Source: Cruorifilaria tuberocauda (taxonomy: Eukaryota > Nematoda > Chromadorea > Rhabditida > Onchocercidae). From it: a DNA stretch of 64,000 nucleotides. A program made the position numbers and the translations under genes. The DNA lies in NCBI GenBank assembly GCA_013365365.1, contig JABVXU010000006.1:62001-126000 (forward strand), given 5' to 3'. This document shows, in pieces, positions 63,923 through 64,000 of this stretch. Numbering within the stretch: position 1 is the stretch's first letter; each line of letters begins with the position of its first letter. The notes under the pieces are model-generated. The model did no database searches. It saw only the letters and a program-made list of their open reading frames with translations, and was not told the origin of the DNA.

Positions 63923-64000
63923 CTGGAACAAAACTGGCATGGAATTACTACAACTGAAAAAATACCAGTGAATCAACTATACTTCGAATAAACGATTTGT

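Noticed and set aside
1..64000. tRNA, rRNA, CRISPR, phage, toxin-antitoxin or other bacterial systems
   Set aside because: None seen on a read-through of both strands; the window is intron-rich animal DNA.

Overview
The window reads as nuclear DNA of a nematode, most likely a filarial (spirurid) worm. It is strongly AT-rich, genes are packed on both strands, and short coding exons (about 40-330 nt) are separated by introns that are mostly 60-400 nt. Several start codons sit a few bases behind a lone AG acceptor, as expected where spliced leaders are added in trans. The species assignment is inference from protein character and intron style. There is no bacterial operon, phage, plasmid or CRISPR structure.

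I reconstructed exons by hand from splice signals, reading phase and remembered family sequences. Thirteen conserved eukaryotic genes emerge, and all complete models close in frame. Left to right: DNA polymerase alpha catalytic subunit (+, 5' end cut off by the window), eIF6 (-), diphthine-ammonia ligase DPH6 (+), the multi-BRCT scaffold TOPBP1 (-), TMEM242 (+), PIGL (+), AP-3 beta subunit (-), WDR82 (+), TAF5 (-), NAA60 (-), MRPL38 (+), an SH3BGR-family protein (+) and UPRT (-, 5' end cut off).

Functionally the window holds DNA replication and its checkpoint (POLA1, TOPBP1), ribosome assembly and elongation-factor modification (eIF6 and DPH6, sharing a 355-bp divergent spacer), transcription and chromatin (WDR82, TAF5), GPI-anchor synthesis (PIGL), vesicle sorting (AP-3 beta), Golgi N-terminal acetylation (NAA60) and mitochondria (TMEM242, MRPL38). 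These are housekeeping neighbours, not a pathway cluster.

I see no new multi-gene system. The parts worth a second look are smaller. The last intron of the SH3BGR gene holds a diverged ~260-bp inverted repeat that encloses an exon-like open frame, with a perfect 39-bp direct repeat beside it. The AP-3 beta stop codon is followed, in the same frame, by a 52-nt intron and 26 more codons. A stop-riddled but protein-like frame lies inside an intron of NAA60. Orphan exon-like islands lie at 38.6 kb and 47.2 kb. Three introns start with GC instead of GT.
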